The notes below the pieces were generated by a model. It did no database searches and had not been told where the DNA came from. It saw nothing but the letters and a program-made list of their open reading frames with translations. A program made the position numbers and the translations under genes. DNA of 64,000 nucleotides, from positions 1-64,000 of the forward strand of contig NZ_JBDJAC010000013.1 of the NCBI RefSeq assembly GCF_039652615.1, written 5' to 3'. The stretch is from Fulvimarina sp039652615. GTDB lineage: Bacteria > Pseudomonadota > Alphaproteobacteria > Rhizobiales > Rhizobiaceae. This document shows, in pieces, positions 1 through 11,456 of the stretch. Position 1 is the stretch's first letter. Each line of letters opens with the position of its first letter.

Positions 1-351
<351 letters not shown>

Positions 352-408
352 CCTGGCACTCCATTCACTTAATAACTTGGCTCCTCAGAGCCGGATTGTT
401 TCGCGAGA

Positions 409-2499
<2,091 letters not shown>

Positions 2500-2529
2500 A
2501 GGGCTCGTCTCTCGAATTCGAAGCGAAAT

Positions 2530-3000
2530 TTACCAGCGGTAGTGCGAGAAGGCGCGGTTGGCATCGGCCATGCGATGCGTGTCTTCGCGCTTCTTCACGG
2601 CGGTACCGCGATTGTTGGCCGCATCCATCAGCTCGCCCGACAGACGATCGACCATGGTGGTCTCGTTGCGATTGCGGGCGGCCGTGATCAGCCAGCGAAT
2701 TGCAAGGGCCTGACGACGCTCGGGACGAACATCGACCGGAACCTGATAGGTCGCACCACCAACGCGGCGCGAGCGAACTTCCACATGCGGCGCGATGTTC
2801 TCGAGCGCCTGATGGAAGATCGCAACCGGCTCCTGCCGGGTCTTTTCCTCGACGGTGTCGAACGCGCCATAGACGATGCGCTCGGCTGTCGACTTCTTGC
2901 CGTGATACATGACGGCATTCATGAACTTGGACACGACGAGATCACCGAACTTCGGGTCCGGATTGATCTCTCTCTTTTCGGCGCTATGGCGACGGGACAT
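2530..3000 (-). CDS. rpsG: 30S ribosomal protein S7
   Basis: Primary 16S rRNA-binding protein of the small-subunit head, 156 residues as is typical. It starts MSRRHSAEKREINPDPKFGD, the alphaproteobacterial S7 N-terminus, and ends FSHYRW. It lies 34 bases downstream of rpsL and 30 bases upstream of fusA. In enterobacteria S7 is the translational repressor of this operon; whether that holds here cannot be seen from sequence. Confidence 0.98.
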   Translation of the reverse strand: MSRRHSAEKREINPDPKFGDLVVSKFMNAVMYHGKKSTAERIVYGAFDTVEEKTRQEPVAIFHQALENIAPHVEVRSRRVGGATYQVPVDVRPERRQALAIRWLITAARNRNETTMVDRLSGELMDAANNRGTAVKKREDTHRMADANRAFSHYRW

Positions 3001-3034
3001 TTACGAGCTCTTCGTCTTCAATGGTTGCGCGGGA

Positions 3035-3406
3035 TTACTTCGGACGCTTCGCGCCGTACTTGGAGCGACGCTGCTTACGGTTCTTTACACCCTGGGTATC
3101 GAGAACACCGCGAATGATGTGGTAACGAACGCCCGGAAGATCCTTCACGCGTCCGCCGCGGATCATGACCACCGAGTGCTCCTGCAGGTTATGCCCCTCA
3201 CCCGGGATGTAACCAATGACTTCATATCCGTTCACGAGACGGACCTTGGCGACCTTACGAAGCGCCGAGTTCGGCTTCTTCGGGGTCGTGGTGTAGACGC
3301 GAGTGCAAACGCCGCGCTTCTGCGGGTTGGCTTCGAGCGCCGGCACCGTGTTTCGCTCGGCAGGCCGTACGCGCGGCTTGCGGATCAGCTGGTTGATGGT
3401 CGGCAT
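3035..3406 (-). CDS. rpsL: 30S ribosomal protein S12
   Basis: Decoding-centre protein, 123 residues. It contains the conserved stretch TTPKKPNSALRKVAKVRL with Lys in the PKKPNSA loop (the wild-type, streptomycin-sensitive state at that position). The second resistance-determining loop, PGEGHNLQEHS, is also standard. First gene of the str operon; a long leader separates it from the best promoter candidate upstream. Confidence 0.98.
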   Translation of the reverse strand: MPTINQLIRKPRVRPAERNTVPALEANPQKRGVCTRVYTTTPKKPNSALRKVAKVRLVNGYEVIGYIPGEGHNLQEHSVVMIRGGRVKDLPGVRYHIIRGVLDTQGVKNRKQRRSKYGAKRPK

Positions 3407-4199
3407 TTGGGCCTTCCCCTTAACTCTTTCCTCGTTCCCTCACCGGAACGAACCAAATCCTGTGCGACCGACGAGAAGCGATCCAATCGGCCGGTCCATC
3501 GTCATGCGCGAAACCGAGCAGCCCGTATTCCGAAAGAATCGGAAAGGCGCTCGGTCGAAAACCAGAGGATCGCCCCGAGAGAAGCGATCGTGTACCAGAG
3601 ATTTTCGTCTCGTTGATCAAACCTTGTTTGAGGCGCTCAAGGCTCCCGGACGCGTCGTCCAAGGGAAGATTCGGCCTCACATCGGCTTGGTTGCGGCGTA
3701 CTTAACTAATCCGGGCCCGGGCGTCAACCCAGGAGGTGAGCCCTTTGCAGATCGTTTGATGGCAGCAAAAACCAGCCGGAACCGGCATGGCCGCTGCAAC
3801 CAATAACATGCGGATATTCAATTTCAAAATTCGACGGAATAAGCCCGGCGGACGCCAATCAATCGTATTTTCGGACGCGTTTAGGTCTGCAATTTTCGGA
3901 TTGACAGCTAGAATGGATGGCCGGTAGCGGCATTGTTCATACTACTGGCGGCAGGATCTCGACGGTGACCAAGATGGCTTGCGCCAGGCCCACCTCATCC
4001 TTGGCTACGCAACGTTTCGCCGATAGCGATGATCCCGCCGGCTGGCGAAGGATTTATAGAAAGCGATTTCACGCTCAAAGTCGGCCCCTGAGTGCTGAAA
4101 ATCATGCCTTTCGCCTGAACCCCGGACGATATCGTTATGAATGAATGACTTTGACCCGCAGGCTCCTGCACGCCCTGTCACGCCCGGTTGACCAGCCCC
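3407..4199. other. Gene-less interval upstream of rpsL and downstream of the antiporter
   Basis: About 790 bases without a convincing gene. The open frames here (for example 3303-3806 on plus) overlap rpsL antisense and resemble nothing known to me. The right part (3780-4140) is noticeably more AT-rich. The interval holds the str operon leader and the 3' flank of the antiporter gene; nothing else was seen. Confidence 0.6.
3699..3727 (-). promoter_or_regulatory. Candidate promoter of the str operon
   Basis: On the minus strand TTGACG (3727-3722) is followed by a 17-base spacer and TAAGTA (3704-3699). The -35 is close to consensus and the -10 is poor. If used, it gives a leader of about 290 bases before rpsL. 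No better pair was noticed closer to the gene. This is pattern matching only. Confidence 0.35.
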
Positions 4200-5555
4200 T
4201 CAGCCTGACCCGTGTTCGACCCGACCGGTTTTAGCAGCCTCGCTTGTCGCTGTATCCCCATCATCCGGATCGGTTTCGTCTGACGGGTCCGCCGGAACGT
4301 CTCTCGTCACCACCCGCCGCACAAGGGCGGACAAGGTCATGCCCTGAACAAGAACGGCGAAGACGACGATGGCATAGGTTGCGGTCACGATGATGTCACG
4401 CTGGGGTCCGTCGGGAAGCGACAGCGCGAGCGCCACGGAGATTCCGCCGCGAATTCCGCCCCATGTGAGGACCGCGACGATGCCGCGCGAGAACTGCTCG
4501 CGGAGGCGGACGATCTGGAAAGGCAGGTAGACCGATACCAGACGCGAAAACAGAAGAAGCGGTATCGCGGCGAGCGCGATGAGAACATGGGTCCAGTCGA
4601 AGTCGATCACCAGGAATTCGAGGCCGATCAGCATGAAGAGGACGGCGTTGAGGATGTCGTCGATCAGCGTCCAGAAGCCGTGGAGATAGCGCTGGGTGGT
4701 GTCGCTCATGGCGTAGGTGACGCCGCGCTCGCCGATGAGCAGACCTGCGACGACGACGGCGATTGGCCCCGACATGCCAAGCGCATGGGCTGCAGCATAG
4801 GTGCCCATGACGAGGCCGATCGAGATCATCACCTCGACGGGATAGTCGTCGATCGCGAGCATCATGCGGTAAGCGACATAACCGGTCACCGCACCAAAGG
4901 CCGCGCCACCGAGCGCCTCCGTGGCGAAATCCCCAAAAGCGACCGCGTAGTCGATGCCTTGCGCTCCGGAAGAGCCGGTCGCGGCGGCAAGCAGGATCGT
5001 GAAGACGACGACGCCGACGCCGTCGTTGAAAAGGGACTCCCCGGCCATGTCGATCTCAAGGCGCTTGGGCACGCCCTTCATCGTCTTCAGGGTCGCGAGC
5101 ACCGCCACCGGGTCGGTCGGCGATATCAGGGCGCCGAAGACGAGCGCCCAGCTAAAGGCAAGCTGGATGCCTGCATACTGGCACAGATAGTAAAATCCCG
5201 TGCCGCTGATCAGCGTCGAGAGGAGCACGCCCAAAGTCGCCATCAGGCCGACGGACAGGCTGCGGGATTTCAGCGACTGCCAGTCCACATGCAGAGCCCC
5301 CGCGAAGAGAAGGAAGCCCAGCATGCCTTCCATCAGGGTCTCGTTGAAATTGATCGAGCCGACGGTCTGGCGAATCTGATTGGTGAAGATGAGGTCCGGT
5401 GCGAGGTTTGAGGCGGCGATCACCAGTATCGAGGAGACGAGCGCAAGGACGAGAAGGCCTGCATTGCTCGGCAGGCCGATATAGCGCTTGTTGAGGTATC
5501 CGAAGGTCCCCGAGAGCACCATCAGGATCGCCGCGAGATCGAACAGCGTCGGCAT
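4200..5555 (-). CDS. CPA1-family sodium/proton antiporter (NhaP type)
   Basis: Inner-membrane cation/proton antiporter, 451 residues with about 12-13 hydrophobic segments. The family signature is clear: ALISPTDPVAVLATLK carries the conserved TDP motif, and GESLFNDGVGVVVF carries the ND-type ion-binding residues of CPA1 exchangers. WGGIRGGISVALALSLP near the C-terminus is also family-typical. The ATG at 5555 is chosen because AAGGAG lies 12 bases upstream and the frame then starts MPTLFDLAAI directly before the first membrane segment; a longer frame to 5690 adds an unconserved Arg-rich stretch. The tail is acidic and hydrophilic. Ion specificity (Na+ or K+) cannot be decided. Confidence 0.9.
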   Translation of the reverse strand: MPTLFDLAAILMVLSGTFGYLNKRYIGLPSNAGLLVLALVSSILVIAASNLAPDLIFTNQIRQTVGSINFNETLMEGMLGFLLFAGALHVDWQSLKSRSLSVGLMATLGVLLSTLISGTGFYYLCQYAGIQLAFSWALVFGALISPTDPVAVLATLKTMKGVPKRLEIDMAGESLFNDGVGVVVFTILLAAATGSSGAQGIDYAVAFGDFATEALGGAAFGAVTGYVAYRMMLAIDDYPVEVMISIGLVMGTYAAAHALGMSGPIAVVVAGLLIGERGVTYAMSDTTQRYLHGFWTLIDDILNAVLFMLIGLEFLVIDFDWTHVLIALAAIPLLLFSRLVSVYLPFQIVRLREQFSRGIVAVLTWGGIRGGISVALALSLPDGPQRDIIVTATYAIVVFAVLVQGMTLSALVRRVVTRDVPADPSDETDPDDGDTATSEAAKTGRVEHGSG

Positions 5556-5994
5556 GGCGGACGTGCGCTCCTTGAATGAGATGAGATCGGTCGGGGTCCG
5601 GGTTTGCCGACGCGTCAAACGGAAACCGGCAGTCCTACGATTCGCAGGCTCTCCCGCGTCATTTGTCTGATCCCGCTGGGCATCACGCAAGAACGCATTT
5701 AAAGGATGCGTCTGCGCCGAACCGGCTTAAGGCATCATCGCCGCACCCGCGAATTTCGCCCGCGACGGCTCCAGAGTTGCGGCCACGGACTGTTCCCTTA
5801 TTTCCTTCGTTGTTGGCCGTGCACTCAAAAACGTGTCCGATTCGGCCAAAGAGGTGCGAAATGATAGAGCGCGGCGGCCGGCAGGACAGTCGCGATGCAC
5901 CTTTGAACTTTTGCGGAACCGATCGAGAAGGAAGACCGAGTGGGCGCACAGAGCGTGATCGCGGTTCCCGTCATCGACGAGGGCTTCAGCCTGA
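5556..5994. other. Gene-less interval between antiporter and cheB/cheR relic
   Basis: About 440 bases with only short, overlapping open frames on both strands, none with a recognisable product. The right end may include the decayed 5' end of the pseudogene that follows. I see no tRNA or strong hairpin. Confidence 0.5.
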
Positions 5995-6350
5995 GGCCTT
6001 GAAGCGATACGCGAAATGCTCACGGCCGCTGGCCAGGACACGCCCGTTGCTTTAGTCGTCGTGCAGCATCTCGACCCCGCCCGTGAATGTCTGCTTGCGG
6101 AACGGCGCGGCGGGATGCAGGACGATGCCGGTCCGGCAAATCGAGGGTGGAGAATTCGTCCGGCACGGCGAAGCCCACATCAGCCCGCCCGGACGCAAGC
6201 GCGAAATCAGGGGCGGTCGCCTCGAACCGACGGACTTATTGCCTCAAGAAATTCTGGGAGCGCGATGGCGCGAAAGGACCGGACAAAGACGCGGCAGCCA
6301 TATCTGGGTGCCGGGCTGCCCGAGTGGCGAGGTAGCCTGTTCGACGGGCC
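5995..6350 (+). pseudogene. Decayed CheB/CheR-type chemotaxis gene (frameshifted, internally deleted)
   Basis: In the first frame, 5995-6105 reads GLEAIREMLTAAGQDTPVAL and then VVVQHLDPARECLLAE, matching the active-site region of CheB methylesterase domains (family VVQHLDP..ESLLAELL). The match then jumps to the second frame, reading TMPVRQIEGGEF and HISPPGRKREIRGGRLE, the next CheB segment. In the same frame at 6296-6350 comes SHIWVPGCPSGEVACSTG, which matches the SAM-binding motif of CheR methyltransferases (IRVWVPGCATGEEAYS). So a CheB-CheR fusion gene has suffered a frameshift near 6105, loss of roughly 200 residues between the two domains, and truncation at both ends. The order CheB then CheR is that of CheB/CheR/PAS hybrid kinases. 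Confidence 0.75.
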
Positions 6351-6559
6351 GCCTGTCGACATTTGTCGAACTTCCGCATTCCCACACGGGGCAGCATTTT
6401 CGTGACGTCGGTCGCGCGTACCGGCCTGCACGATATCCTGCCTTGATCAAGGAGCCAGTGAGGTTCTCTCACCTATGGAAAATGTGCCGGCGAAGGGACC
6501 AGAGACCGCTGGGGATAACGACGCATCCGAAAGCCGATGGTTGCAAAGGTCAGCCGATA

Positions 6560-8824
6560 TCACGCCGCCTTGCGCCGAGACGGCCTGTCATCACGACGAC
6601 CGGCACCTTGTGAGCGTGTGGTCTGGAACTGTTCGACCAGCTCCCCGAGGTGGTTGGTCTCGGAGCTGAGGGTTTGAGTCGCAGCCGTGGTTTCCTCGAC
6701 CATCGCCGCGTTCTGCTGGGTCATCCGGTCCATCTCTTCGGCAGCGGTGGAGACCTCCCGAAGACTGATGGACTGGTCGTGCGCGGTTCTGGCGATGGTC
6801 GCGACTTCCTGGGTCATCGCCGAAATCTGCCCGACGATTTCCTCAAGGCTCTTGCCCGATGCCCTCACCAGGGCAACGCCATTGTCCACCTCTTCGCTTG
6901 ACTGGGAAATCAGCGCCTTGATTTCCTTTGCCGCTTCTGCGGAGCGCTGGGCAAGCCCGCGAACTTCGGAGGCAACGACCGCAAAGCCGCGGCCGGCCTC
7001 GCCCGCGCGCGCCGCCTCGACACCTGCGTTGAGAGCGAGAAGATTGGTCTGGAATGCGATCTCGTCGATGACCGCGATAATCTTCCCGATCTCATCAGAG
7101 GATCGCTCGATGGCCGCCATCGCCTTGATCGCTTCACCGACCACCTGATTCCCTTTTTCGGCGTCGCCGCAGGCGGTCTCGGCGGAACCGCGTGCGCGTT
7201 CCGCGCTTCGGGCCGTGTCATGGATTGCCTGCGCGACCGCAGTCAGTGCAGCCGTCGTTTCCTCGAGCCCTGCAGCCTGCTGCTCGCTGCGCTTGGCGAG
7301 ATCGTTAGACGCGACCGTGATCTCGTCGAGTCCGCCGCGAATCGAGGAGATTGAGACGACCACGGCACCGATGGCGCCTTCCAGCCTCTCGATGGATTGA
7401 TTGAACTGGTTCTGGATCGCCTCGTATTCAGGCGCGACGTTTCGCGTCATCCGCACCGTGAGATCGCCCAAGGCGAGCTTGTCGAAAGCGCGACGGATCT
7501 CGCCGACAAAATGCTGAAGCTCTTCGGCCTTCGCGCGTTGCTCGTCGGCATTAGCCGCGCGCTCGCGCTCGGTTTCACGGCGCGAGGCCACGGCCGCGCC
7601 CTCCGCCGCCTCGCCGGAAGCAAGCGCGTGGCGGAAGCCTTCCAGAGCCTTGGCAAGGGCTCCAACCTCGTCGCCGCGCGCTTGACCTGCCACCGGCGTC
7701 GCATAGTCCTTGGCACCGAGCCGTGAGACGGTCTGAAGTAATTGGCCCAGCGGTCGACGCACGAAGCTGACGGAAGCCCCATAGATCGCGCCGAGAGCGA
7801 CGAGCAGGATCAGGAGACCGCCACCGACCATGGAATAGACTTCGGCGCGAATCGGGGCCGCGATGGTCTCGGTGGGGATGTCGATGATGGTCGCCCAGAC
7901 CGCGCCGCCTTCCGGCACTGCAAAGGGGAAGATGACGCGCTCCACCGGGACGCCACCGGTTCCGGGAATGGCGTTGAGAACACGCGGGGTGCCGTCGGCA
8001 AGGGCTGCCGCCAATTCGCTTGCGCCAACACCCTCGTAAGGCTTCATCATCAGGTCCGGCACCGGCGGGACCAGCCAGTTGCCACCGCCCGACACGAGCA
8101 GGACCCGGCCGTCGCCGAAGGGTTGCATGGCCTCGAGCTGCATGCTCAGCGTATCGAGCCTGATATCGACGCCCGCGACCCCGATCTCTCGCCCGTTCAC
8201 CGAAACGGGAAATGCAATGGAGGTCATGAGCTGCTTGACCTCCGAGGCCATATAGGGCTCCGTTATCGCTCCCCGCCCGCTCTCGGATGCAAGCTTGTAC
8301 CAAGCGGCGTCGTAGTCGGCTTTGAAGGTGGAGAACTCGATCCCGCCATCAGCGGCACGTGTCCAATAGGGTGCGAAGACGCCATCCTCGTTGGCCCCGG
8401 CAAGCGGCTCGACCTCGCCTCCGGCGCTCTTGCCATCGAAAGCGCCGGGACGTTCGGCCATCCAGCTGCCAAAGATGACGTCGTAGTTCTCGACATTGGC
8501 GCGCAGCATCGCCATCACGGTCTCGCGCTCACGCATGCCCTGGGCATTCGCTGCGCCAATCGCACCGCTCGTCGCCTTGGCGGCGGACACGGCCATGGCC
8601 AGCTGAGTGGAAATGGTATTGGCTACGGCATCGGCCTGCACCTCCGCCTGCTCGAAGACCAGAGCCCGCGTACTTTCGCTCGTATACCAACCCGAAAGCG
8701 CAATGGCGCCGACAAGGATCACGGCGACGGACCCACCGGCGACCAACATCAGTTTTGCGGAAAGAGACCGTATGGTAATCAAGGAAGACTTCCCTTCAGG
8801 CAGGCGATGAGAGGGCTCGGGCAT
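6560..8824 (-). CDS. Methyl-accepting chemotaxis protein with periplasmic Cache-type sensor
   Basis: Transmembrane chemoreceptor, up to 754 residues. First membrane segment at about residues 24-48, a periplasmic region of about 280 residues that resembles a double-Cache fold (FGSWMAERPGAF, ITEPYMAS, VAGVDIRLDTL), and a second membrane segment at about 333-355. A HAMP domain follows, then a long signalling domain with the conserved hairpin tip FQTNLLALNAGVEAARAGEA. No CheR-tethering pentapeptide is seen at the C-terminus (RRKAA). The start is uncertain: ATG 8824 has no close ribosome site, whereas TTG 8782 has GGGAAG just upstream and gives a shorter cytoplasmic N-terminus. It lies beside the cheB/cheR relic. 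Confidence 0.93.
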   Translation of the reverse strand: MPEPSHRLPEGKSSLITIRSLSAKLMLVAGGSVAVILVGAIALSGWYTSESTRALVFEQAEVQADAVANTISTQLAMAVSAAKATSGAIGAANAQGMRERETVMAMLRANVENYDVIFGSWMAERPGAFDGKSAGGEVEPLAGANEDGVFAPYWTRAADGGIEFSTFKADYDAAWYKLASESGRGAITEPYMASEVKQLMTSIAFPVSVNGREIGVAGVDIRLDTLSMQLEAMQPFGDGRVLLVSGGGNWLVPPVPDLMMKPYEGVGASELAAALADGTPRVLNAIPGTGGVPVERVIFPFAVPEGGAVWATIIDIPTETIAAPIRAEVYSMVGGGLLILLVALGAIYGASVSFVRRPLGQLLQTVSRLGAKDYATPVAGQARGDEVGALAKALEGFRHALASGEAAEGAAVASRRETERERAANADEQRAKAEELQHFVGEIRRAFDKLALGDLTVRMTRNVAPEYEAIQNQFNQSIERLEGAIGAVVVSISSIRGGLDEITVASNDLAKRSEQQAAGLEETTAALTAVAQAIHDTARSAERARGSAETACGDAEKGNQVVGEAIKAMAAIERSSDEIGKIIAVIDEIAFQTNLLALNAGVEAARAGEAGRGFAVVASEVRGLAQRSAEAAKEIKALISQSSEEVDNGVALVRASGKSLEEIVGQISAMTQEVATIARTAHDQSISLREVSTAAEEMDRMTQQNAAMVEETTAATQTLSSETNHLGELVEQFQTTRSQGAGRRDDRPSRRKAA

Positions 8825-9353
8825 ATGGAGGGCATGGGACGGTAAAGACCTCCCAGACTATAATGAGAAATCTATCTCCATTTCGCTTACATATTATTAG
8901 CGAAGCGTGAAGATCCGAGCAGCTGTGAACGTAGCGATGACTGGGGCATGGACGAAGTGATCTGACCAGCCTCGCAAGCCGTGAAACGCTCGGGTCCGAG
9001 TTAACGGCTCAGGCGCCGCTTGAGGCTTCGATACGGCCGGACTGAACCAGCCGGACGCGGCATCATTCCCCTTCGGCAGCCTTAGTTTATACAGCCTCGT
9101 GCAACGCGCAGCGTTTAGGGTCGCTTAACCGCCGAGCAAGCCCGCGAATTCTGTAGGAAAAAGCAGGAGCGTCCCGAACAAAGCGAGGTGGCTTCTCGCC
9201 GAAAGCACAAGGCCACGATTAACCGCTCCTTAAGTCGCTCCATACTATATCTTAAGCAAGCATGATCTTTATATCGACTGCATATCTCAGCCCGCGGACT
9301 TTTCACCATTCCAACGGCCGCAGGGCAGTCCGAACGCCAACCTGGACGCCCAA
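8825..9353. other. Gene-less interval between two divergent chemoreceptor genes
   Basis: About 530 bases, AT-richer near 8860-8900 and 9220-9290, expected to hold the two divergent promoters. A 64-codon frame at 9115-9309 on the minus strand looks random in composition and was not called. No clear -35/-10 pair or hairpin was singled out. Confidence 0.5.
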
Positions 9354-11102
9354 ATGAACCCGTTCTCCTCCGATCGCGATATCAAATCCCTTGCTATCGA
9401 AGCCTTGCATTCGAACATCATGCTGGCCGACGAGAAGCTCAATATCACCTATCTCAATCCTGAGCTTCATGAGTTCCTGTCGGAGGCTTCCGCAGAGATC
9501 CGCGAGCAGCTGCCCAATTTTCACCTCGACAAGCTCGTCGGCAGCAATATCGACATCTTTCATAAAAACCCGTCGCACCAGCGGCGCATGCTTGAAGCGA
9601 TGAAAGAGCCTCATTCGGCCACCATCAAGGTCGGTACCCGGATTTTCGATCTCCATGTCTCGCCGCTGAGGAAACGCGACAAGATCATCGCCTATGTCGT
9701 CGAGTGGTCGGATGCCGCCATTCGCCTCCAGAACGTCGATTTTTCTTTCAAGACGGCTGCCATTCTCCGGTCCCAGGCCGTGATCGAATTCACGACCGAT
9801 CGGAAGGTGATCTCGGCAAACGAGAACTTCCTCAAGGCAACCGGATATACACTGGACGAGATCGTCGGCCGCGAACATGCATTGTTCCTGGACGCTGCCG
9901 AGACCAAGACGCCGGCCTATGAAGAGTTCTGGAAAACGCTCCTCAGTGGCAATTTTCACACCGGCGACTTCCGCCGTATCCGCAAGGACGGCGAAGATGT
10001 CTGGCTCCATGCCAGCTACAATCCGATCCGGGACGCGGACGGCAAGATCGTAAAGATCGTGAAATACGCGACCGACGTCACCGGACGGGTGAACGCCGTG
10101 TCCGCCATGGGCGCAGCGCTCAGCAATCTGCGCGATGGCGACGTCTCCGCTCGTATCAACGAACGCATGGTCCCGGAACTCGATCAGCTTCGCGTCGATT
10201 TCAACGAGGCGATCGAGCGCCTCGACGATGCCCTCGTCAGGGTTGGGAATTCGACGGGCACGATCGGTCGCGGCATGGACGAGATCACGAGCGCTGCTTC
10301 AGACCTTTCGCGGCGCACGGAACAACAGGCTGCCAGTCTCGAAGAGACGGTCGCGGCACTTTCGGAGGTCACGCAGGGCGTGACCGAGAACTCGCGGAAC
10401 GCCCATCAGGCCCAGTCCGCGTCCGAGGATGCCCTGAAGGAAGCGCGAGCCGGCGGTGAGGTCGTTTCCGAGGCGATCCGGGCCATGACAGGCATCGAAG
10501 CGTCGTCCCAGAAGATCAGCGGCATCATCGGCGTGATCGACGAGATTGCCTTCCAGACGAACCTCCTCGCTCTCAACGCGGGCGTCGAGGCGGCCCGGGC
10601 GGGCGAAGCCGGTCGCGGCTTCGCGGTCGTTGCCTCGGAGGTTCGCGGGCTGGCCCAGCGTTCGGCGGAAGCGGCAAAGGAAATCAAGACGCTCATCAGC
10701 TCTTCGACGGAAGAGGTCGAGGACGGCGTGCGTCTTGCCCAGAAGTCCGGCAAGTCGCTGGAGGCCATCGTCGCCCGCGTCGAAGAGGTGAGCGCCCTCG
10801 TGAGGCGAATCACGGAAGCCGCGGTCGAGCAGGGCAACACGCTTCGCGAATTGTCCTCGACAGCCGGCGAAATGGATCAGGCAACCCAGCAGAACGCCGC
10901 AATGGTCGAAGAGACGACTGCAGCGGCCCAGAACCTGCAGGAGGAGACCGGACGCCTGCGCGAACTGATGGGCGAATTCCGCACAAGCAAGTCAGTCCCA
11001 TCGCGGACGAATACAGGCCAGAAGTCCGGAACCCATGGCGCGCGGGCGTTGGACGCACGGGTCCGCAACGCTTTCGACGGAGGCGGCAGGAACGTCGCCT
11101 GA
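9354..11102 (+). CDS. Soluble methyl-accepting chemotaxis protein with two PAS domains
   Basis: Cytoplasmic chemoreceptor, 582 residues with no membrane segment. A first PAS domain spans about residues 15-115 (ADEKLNITYLNPELHEFL) and a second about 125-245 (TDRKVISANENFLKATGYTL, then EDVWLHASYNPIRDADG, the PAC part). A HAMP-like linker (LRDGDVSARI) and a signalling domain with the tip FQTNLLALNAGVEAARAGEA follow. PAS domains usually sense redox, oxygen or small ligands through a bound cofactor; the ligand here is unknown. It lies on the same strand as, and 354 bases before, the stressosome operon, with a strong hairpin between. Confidence 0.94.
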   Translation: MNPFSSDRDIKSLAIEALHSNIMLADEKLNITYLNPELHEFLSEASAEIREQLPNFHLDKLVGSNIDIFHKNPSHQRRMLEAMKEPHSATIKVGTRIFDLHVSPLRKRDKIIAYVVEWSDAAIRLQNVDFSFKTAAILRSQAVIEFTTDRKVISANENFLKATGYTLDEIVGREHALFLDAAETKTPAYEEFWKTLLSGNFHTGDFRRIRKDGEDVWLHASYNPIRDADGKIVKIVKYATDVTGRVNAVSAMGAALSNLRDGDVSARINERMVPELDQLRVDFNEAIERLDDALVRVGNSTGTIGRGMDEITSAASDLSRRTEQQAASLEETVAALSEVTQGVTENSRNAHQAQSASEDALKEARAGGEVVSEAIRAMTGIEASSQKISGIIGVIDEIAFQTNLLALNAGVEAARAGEAGRGFAVVASEVRGLAQRSAEAAKEIKTLISSSTEEVEDGVRLAQKSGKSLEAIVARVEEVSALVRRITEAAVEQGNTLRELSSTAGEMDQATQQNAAMVEETTAAAQNLQEETGRLRELMGEFRTSKSVPSRTNTGQKSGTHGARALDARVRNAFDGGGRNVA

Positions 11103-11456
11103 CCCCTGTCCTTTCCGAACGGCCTTTGCGGGAAGAAATGCCGCCGGGTTCGTCCGGCGGCATGATTTCGTGTCCGGCTCCATCAGCCTTGATGCCCCGG
11201 CAGTCTCCGTGGCCCAATCGCCGGGTCATCGACATGCCGCGAGCGCGCTCTTAAAAGCGCTGGCCCGATCGTTCGCCGGACATGGGCATCAATAGGATCA
11301 GCATCGGCGAACAGGCTGTCGGCAGGTGCGCGACCGCATTCAGGACCAAAAACGGAGCCGCCGGAATTCAAACGCTCAAATGTTCGTCGACATGACGATT
11401 TGCCTCTTGCGACAAGACACGTCATAGGCAACCAAACCCTTTGACGAGAGCATGAT
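11103..11456. other. Gene-less interval upstream of rsbR
   Basis: About 350 bases holding the hairpin at 11138-11163 and presumably the promoter of the stressosome operon. No coding frame with recognisable content was found. I could not pick a confident promoter. Confidence 0.5.
11138..11163 (+). terminator. Strong hairpin after the PAS chemoreceptor
   Basis: ATGCCGCCGG and CCGGCGGCAT form a perfect 10-bp stem with a 6-base loop, starting 36 bases after the stop codon. There is no long T run afterwards (GATTTCG), so it is a hairpin of intrinsic-terminator type with a weak tail. It suggests the stressosome operon has its own promoter between 11164 and 11456. Confidence 0.6.

Noticed and set aside
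9115..9309. 64-codon minus-strand frame between the chemoreceptors
   Set aside because: No ribosome site, no family resemblance, random composition in an intergenic region.
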